Assembly: GCF_019175345.1 (NCBI RefSeq)
Contig: NZ_CP077717.1
Location: 558,001-622,000 of the forward strand
DNA from: Saccharolobus shibatae B12
GTDB lineage: Archaea; Thermoproteota; Thermoprotei_A; Sulfolobales; Sulfolobaceae
DNA length: 64,000 nucleotides
Direction: 5' to 3'
This document shows, in pieces, positions 59,065 through 64,000 of the stretch (the first letter of the stretch is position 1; each line of letters starts with the position of its first letter). The notes below the pieces were generated by a model, which was not told the origin of the DNA, made no database searches, and saw nothing but the letters and a program-made list of their open reading frames with translations. The translations under genes and the position numbers were made by a program.

Positions 59065-60473
59065 CTTCTAAACACCACATAAAGTATTACAAGTGCTATT
59101 ATAGCTATCACGACGCCAACTATTGTAACATATATTGTAGCAGAGGGTATGCTTGTAACTGTGATAACGCTAGTTGTGGTAACTGAAGTGGCAGGCGTTG
59201 TGCTGGAGGTCGTGCTAGTTGGTGGAGTAGTAACTAATTCTAACGTTAGGAAGTTTGACGTAATAGACTTGTCAAATAACGTCTCACCAAGTTTTCCTTG
59301 CCATACTGCAAACGCTACATAATAGGTTTTATCAACTGTTATATTAGGCATCCAATTTGCATAGGCCGAAGGAACTGCAAGGGGCCTAGCGAACTCTACT
59401 GTCCAATAACCATTCTGATATGTTGCTCCAGTCCATATAAAGAATAGCGATCCGTTTAATCCACTTGATGCTACTGGTGCGTACCATATTCCAGAAGTAT
59501 CTACTTCATACATGTTAGTATTATTAGTATATAGTGGAACTGCAAATCCGTGATTATTAGGGTCTACATAAGATAATCCGGTTAATGATGTGTTCTGCCA
59601 GAGATTTGCTTTAAATGCAGGATCATAAGTTGCGTTGTTCCATGTAGCCCCGGATACCCACATCCATATATTTGCTGCGCCTCCAGACTGTACTAAAGAG
59701 CCTCCGGCATCTTTAAAAGTCACACCATCAAATGTTTGGCCAGGAGCTTTGCCACCAATATTCATCCCATCTTTAGTAGGTGGTATTACACTACCCATAT
59801 ACCACATTATAGCAGCTCTATCTGGATAATACCACGTTGAGTTAGTGTAATAACCATAAAACATTCCATCTGAATAAAGAAGATCTTCCATTGGTCTTAG
59901 GGAATGCCATAATATTATTGTACCATTAGACATTACGCTAATTTGTGTATTGTTTGGAGTTGGTAACAAGATTCCAGAGTAGTTTAATACTAATCTCCCT
60001 TGTATAGTATTTCCATTAACTATTGAGAAATAGTTAGTATAATTCTTTTCTATCGTATAAGTAGTACCAGGTGTTAGCATTATTTGTCTAAACAAACCTG
60101 GACCAGACGCTGGGGGATAAAGTGCTGCTGCGGCTGCTGACCAGGCGCCAAATGCGGGTTCTGGAGCGTACCATCTTTCTAATATTATTATCCAAGATCC
60201 ATTCCATACTGCTTTGACAAGAAGATAATGAGTAAGCCCAGAAGTTGGCGCCATTGGTATATTTGCAGTTAATGAAATGTTAATCCATGGTATTTGGTTC
60301 CAATAACTTGCAGATCCAGGATTTGACAAATCTGCACTACCAACGACTTTATAAACGGGAATTTGCGGGGAAGTCTGAGCCATTGGAACGTTTGCTAATC
60401 CCATTATAATAGCTAAAAATGAAGCAAGTAGAAGAACGCTTAATGTGTATTTTGACCTTCTCTTAATGCTCAT
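59061..60473 (-). CDS. cbsA: CbsA, cytochrome b558/566 subunit A
   Basis: About 470 residues from ATG 60473 (a TTG at 60497 is less likely). The N-terminus has a signal-like hydrophobic stretch after KRRSK; the bulk is an outside haem domain with many glycosylation sequons. A Thr/Ser-rich linker ([10 protein letters not shown]) leads to a C-terminal anchor helix (about 445-466), as in the known highly glycosylated b-type ectocytochrome. First gene of the cbs/sox operon; the 14-bp repeat lies 45 nt before its start. Confidence 0.92.
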   Translation of the reverse strand: MSIKRRSKYTLSVLLLASFLAIIMGLANVPMAQTSPQIPVYKVVGSADLSNPGSASYWNQIPWINISLTANIPMAPTSGLTHYLLVKAVWNGSWIIILERWYAPEPAFGAWSAAAAALYPPASGPGLFRQIMLTPGTTYTIEKNYTNYFSIVNGNTIQGRLVLNYSGILLPTPNNTQISVMSNGTIILWHSLRPMEDLLYSDGMFYGYYTNSTWYYPDRAAIMWYMGSVIPPTKDGMNIGGKAPGQTFDGVTFKDAGGSLVQSGGAANIWMWVSGATWNNATYDPAFKANLWQNTSLTGLSYVDPNNHGFAVPLYTNNTNMYEVDTSGIWYAPVASSGLNGSLFFIWTGATYQNGYWTVEFARPLAVPSAYANWMPNITVDKTYYVAFAVWQGKLGETLFDKSITSNFLTLELVTTPPTSTTSSTTPATSVTTTSVITVTSIPSATIYVTIVGVVIAIIALVILYVVFRR

Positions 60474-60518
60474 CCTCTCACAAAAGTGCTTAAGCAAATG
60501 TTACTATTAAACATAAAT

Positions 60519-60532
60519 CGTTGGACTTATGA
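60519..60532 (-). repeat. 14-bp repeat, copy 1, before cbsA
   Basis: TCATAAGTCCAACG on the reverse strand in the true intergenic region, 45 nt before the cbsA ATG and just upstream of ATTTATGTTTAAT, a probable TATA box. Identical to the copies at 58132 and 57101. Confidence 0.75.
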
Positions 60533-60633
60533 GCAATGTAACGAGATGCGTTTAAGATAATTTTTCTCCTAACTTTGCTTATTATCTTTACCAATCTAAA
60601 GTTAACTTATTAACCTTTAAGCTTAAGTTAAAA

Positions 60634-61617
60634 GTGATGAAGGCTCTCGCATTTGATAAGAACGGAATAGAAAATCTAAAGTTTACAGATTATAGAGATC
60701 CAGAAATAGGTAATCATGAAGTATTAATAAGAGTGAAACTGGCTGGCGTAAATCCAGTTGACTATTATACTGTTGAAAGACTAAAAGCGAACCCGATACC
60801 ACATATACCCGGAGTTGAATTTAGCGGGGAGATAGCTAAGGTTGGAGATCATGTTAGAAGTGTAAGTGTAGGCGATAAGGTTACAATTTATGGTAGAATA
60901 TTTGACGGAACCTGTGACATGTGTATGGCTGGATATGAAACAGTTTGTAGAAATGGTGGGAGAATAGGAGTTGACGCTAATGGTGGATGGGCTGAATATA
61001 TTGCAGTTGAAGAGAAGTATGTGTTTAAGTTACCAAATGAATATACGTGGGAAATGGGATCAAGCTTGACAGTAGCTGCTTTAACAGCTTATCACGCATT
61101 AAAGGAAGCACAATTGAGGCCGTCACAAACACTAGTTATATTTGGGGCATCTGGAAATACTGGAATGTTTTTGGTACAATTGGGTAAGAAGTTTGGGGCA
61201 AAAGTAATAGCTGTATCAAAAAAGAGCTGGTTAAGGGAATACGGAGCCGATTTTGTAGTTGATTATAATGAAGTAGAGGAAAAGGTGAAGGAAATTACAA
61301 ATGGTAAGATGGCTGACGTAGTTGTGAACTCCTTAGGAGAACAACTTTGGGATAAGAGCTTTTCAGTTGTAGGGATTAGGGGTAAGTTAGTCACCTTCGG
61401 AACATTGTTAGGTGGTAATGTGAAGGTTGATTTAAGTCAGTTATACAGTAAGCACATTAGTATTCTAGGTGTTAATAGGGGTAATAGGAAGGACTTTGTA
61501 GAGTTATTAGACATTTGTAAGGATTGTAAAGTAAAGACATGGAAGATATTTAAGTTAGAGGAGGGTAAACAAGCTCTGAAAGAGCTTTTCTCTAAAGAGA
61601 GGGATGGTAGAATTTTC

Positions 61618-61629
<12 letters not shown>
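60634..61629 (+). CDS. Alcohol dehydrogenase-like MDR oxidoreductase
   Basis: 331 residues of the zinc-type medium-chain dehydrogenase superfamily: PGVEFSGEIAKVG, the Rossmann motif FGASGNTGMFLVQLGKKFG and the C-terminal catalytic-fold end. The usual catalytic Cys is missing (NPVDYYT), and only three of four structural-zinc cysteines are seen (TCDMCMAGYETVC), with Asp before them. It may be zinc-poor or use another metal site. Substrate unknown; NAD(P) use inferred. It is divergent from cbsA with its own promoter. Confidence 0.88.
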
Positions 61630-62513
<884 letters not shown>

Positions 62514-62517
<4 letters not shown>

Positions 62518-63143
62518 CTTGGTTTGACCTCTACACTAAAGTATTTGCTTATGTAGGGGCACTTGTGAAATATATGAACTCCCTCATCTTTACAATCTGC
62601 AGCTAGCGCATAAGGTTCACCTTTTTCGTCAAAGCTTATAATAGCTTTGCAACCTGTAGGAAGAACAACTGTTGGAAATGCTTTCAGTATGAACCTAGCG
62701 AGCAAACGTTGACTGAACTCATCTAATTCCTTTGCCTTGGGTAACATAAGGCTTATTACAGAAAGTGGATGATTAAAACAAACACTTATTAGTGAAATTT
62801 CATATTTTTTCAAAAATTGATTCAACGTATCTAAAAATGATCTAATCTCATTCACGGAACCGTCATACTTCCATGCTTCTTTAAGCTTTTGAAGAGCTTG
62901 TAAACGGATATTCTCCTTATTTGTTAAATAGTATGCAAATGCTAGACCACGTGGAGTAATTGTAAATCCCTTCTTTTGTTTTGTCACTAGACTTAAGGAT
63001 TTTAAATTAACTAGTATACGCCATACTGTAGCCATTGGAATATCTGAGATTTTAGCTAATTTGTATGAAGTTAGATAGCCATATATTACTAAGAACTCTA
63101 ATACTACAGTGTCCCTCTCATCGAGGATTTTGATACTCATCAA
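62514..63143 (-). CDS. Winged-helix regulator next to the cbs/sox cluster
   Basis: 209 residues. N-terminal wHTH: VVLEFLVIYGYLTSYKLAKI, MATVWRILVNLKSL as recognition helix, KGFTITPRGLAFAYYL as wing. The C-terminal ~110 residues hold a ligand-binding-like part with cysteines (FNHPL, PTGCKAI, ADCKDEGVHIFHKCPY). A near-palindrome covers its promoter (63143-63183). The gene stands 2 kb upstream of the cbsA promoter, so it is a candidate, untested, for recognising the 14-bp repeats. Confidence 0.78.
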
Positions 63144-63183
63144 TAATAAATATATTATGTTAGTTTATATATTCTTATTATCA
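63143..63183. promoter_or_regulatory. Near-palindrome over the regulator promoter
   Basis: AATAATAAATATATTATG and, mirrored, GTTTATATATTCTTATTAT flank a TTA centre. The arms match imperfectly. It overlaps the TATA region of the 62514-63143 gene, suggesting autoregulation. Confidence 0.35.
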
Positions 63184-63305
63184 TGATTTAGGACAAAAAA
63201 ATTTTTATGTTTCTCTAATCAACTAACACTACTTCTTAAATTACTTAGCTTTTCTAAAAAATTCTAAATCTAACATAGAAAAATAGTAGAAAAAGGATAT
63301 TACTT

Positions 63306-64000
63306 TCAACCTCTCCAGCCGAAGGAACCAATTGGAATTGGCTGATTGGAGACTGATTGGAATGGAGTCATTGGGGATAGTTGATATGCGTATTGGCCAG
63401 CAAATAATACATCAGCTCTCGCTAGAAAACCAGCAACTAACGCAAATATTGCAGCTACAACTATTACGTATTTAATTGCAGTCGGCAAATCAATTATTGG
63501 CATTGGACCCGTAGCCGATTCTGGAGCCTTTTGCTTCATTCCGAACATTAAGAACCTAGTAATTGACATATAACCTATTCCAGATATGATCAAGGTAATC
63601 GCAGATAGTGCCATATCTACATAGAAAGTAACTTGAGATAACAAATACTCATAAGCTACTTGATTGAAAACGTTCAAGTAATTAACGTTGGCTAGGAATA
63701 GGAACCATGTTGCTAAAATTGCAATGCTGGAGTAGAACATCAACTTAGTGAGCGTTATCCTAGCCCTTACAACATCCTCACTTTTACCTACTAACGATAC
63801 TAGATATCCAAGTCCACTAGAAGCGAATATACCATCAGCTAAATAGAGGGCTGGTAACCCACCGTTATTCCAGAATGGTATTCCAGTAGTGGCTGCCAAT
63901 TCAAATCCACTATAAGTTGTGGAAAATATTCCTGCAAATACGCCTAATATAGCAATTACACCCCTAGCCCATTTATTCTTAACGTTAAGTAACGAAATTA
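63306..64000 (-). CDS. NrfD/PsrC-type polysulfide reductase membrane subunit, partial
   Basis: The frame stays open to the window edge, so the gene begins outside; the visible part has about 230 codons and several helices. [36 protein letters not shown] has the NrfD/PsrC pattern in which a helix with SG-FE and the GIPFWN...LPALYL loop line the quinone site. NrfD proteins anchor molybdo- or Fe-S enzymes to the quinone pool. In Sulfolobales such subunits occur with sulfur or molybdopterin reductases; the partner would lie outside. Confidence 0.85.
   Translation of the reverse strand, partial: ISLLNVKNKWARGVIAILGVFAGIFSTTYSGFELAATTGIPFWNNGGLPALYLADGIFASSGLGYLVSLVGKSEDVVRARITLTKLMFYSSIAILATWFLFLANVNYLNVFNQVAYEYLLSQVTFYVDMALSAITLIISGIGYMSITRFLMFGMKQKAPESATGPMPIIDLPTAIKYVIVVAAIFALVAGFLARADVLFAGQYAYQLSPMTPFQSVSNQPIPIGSFGWRG

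Overview
The window is a low-GC, gene-dense stretch of a thermoacidophilic crenarchaeon, almost certainly Saccharolobus/Sulfolobus (solfataricus–islandicus group). The grounds are: a glcSTUV glucose ABC transporter with a pilin-like signal on the binding protein; a cbsA-cbsB-soxL2-soxN bc1-analogous respiratory cluster; a two-subunit 2-oxoacid:ferredoxin oxidoreductase next to a fused EtfBA; a Pat acetyltransferase; many probably leaderless genes with a TATA box about 25 nt before the start codon; and Sulfolobus-type IS/MITE debris. The species is inferred from remembered protein sequences, not from a search.

Layout. 1-3.4 kb: lipid/CoA cluster (acyl-CoA synthetase C-terminus, thiolase, DUF35 partner, 3-hydroxyacyl-CoA dehydrogenase). 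3.4-12.4 kb: central metabolism (malic enzyme, acetate permease divergent from acetyl-CoA synthetase, thioesterase, SBP56/methanethiol-oxidase-like protein with an overlapping membrane gene). 12.4-15.5 kb: small membrane protein and two MFS transporters. 15.5-20.7 kb: glucose ABC transporter glcV-glcU-glcT, divergent from glcS, with a MITE and palindromes between them. 20.7-25.2 kb: accessory stretch with an IS remnant and GC-rich hairpin-dense DNA, a PaREP1-like protein, a metallopeptidase-creatininase pair and a tnpB broken by one in-frame stop codon.

25.3-33.2 kb: membrane-anchored tandem AAA ATPase with two membrane-protein genes, an MscS channel, a pseudogene, a wHTH regulator, a K+-channel-like protein with an unusual filter, and a Tat-type molybdoenzyme with a membrane partner. 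33.3-37.5 kb: formate dehydrogenase-type module (a 55-aa Cys-rich small gene, fdhA-like, DUF1641, fdhD). 37.6-44.8 kb: stand-alone PPDK_N protein, then a large reverse-strand redox block (korA-korB, etfBA, fixC, fixX) that passes electrons between 2-oxoacid/acyl-CoA oxidation, ferredoxin and quinone. 45-51.6 kb: accessory stretch with pat, a HEPN-MNT toxin-antitoxin pair, gene relics, a SufR-like regulator with a palindromic operator, a dead IS and a glycoprotein. 51.6-55.1 kb: amidase, second acyl-CoA synthetase, small metal-binding proteins. 55.1-60.5 kb: bc1-like complex. 60.6-64 kb: alcohol dehydrogenase-like gene, a regulator with its partner, and the start of an NrfD/PsrC membrane subunit that runs off the window.

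The most notable non-gene signal is a 14-bp sequence (CGTTGGACTTATGA) found three times, each 37-48 nt upstream of a gene start in the cbs/sox cluster (before cbsA, soxL2 and soxN). It looks like a shared activator or repressor site. No tRNA, rRNA or CRISPR array was recognised by eye.
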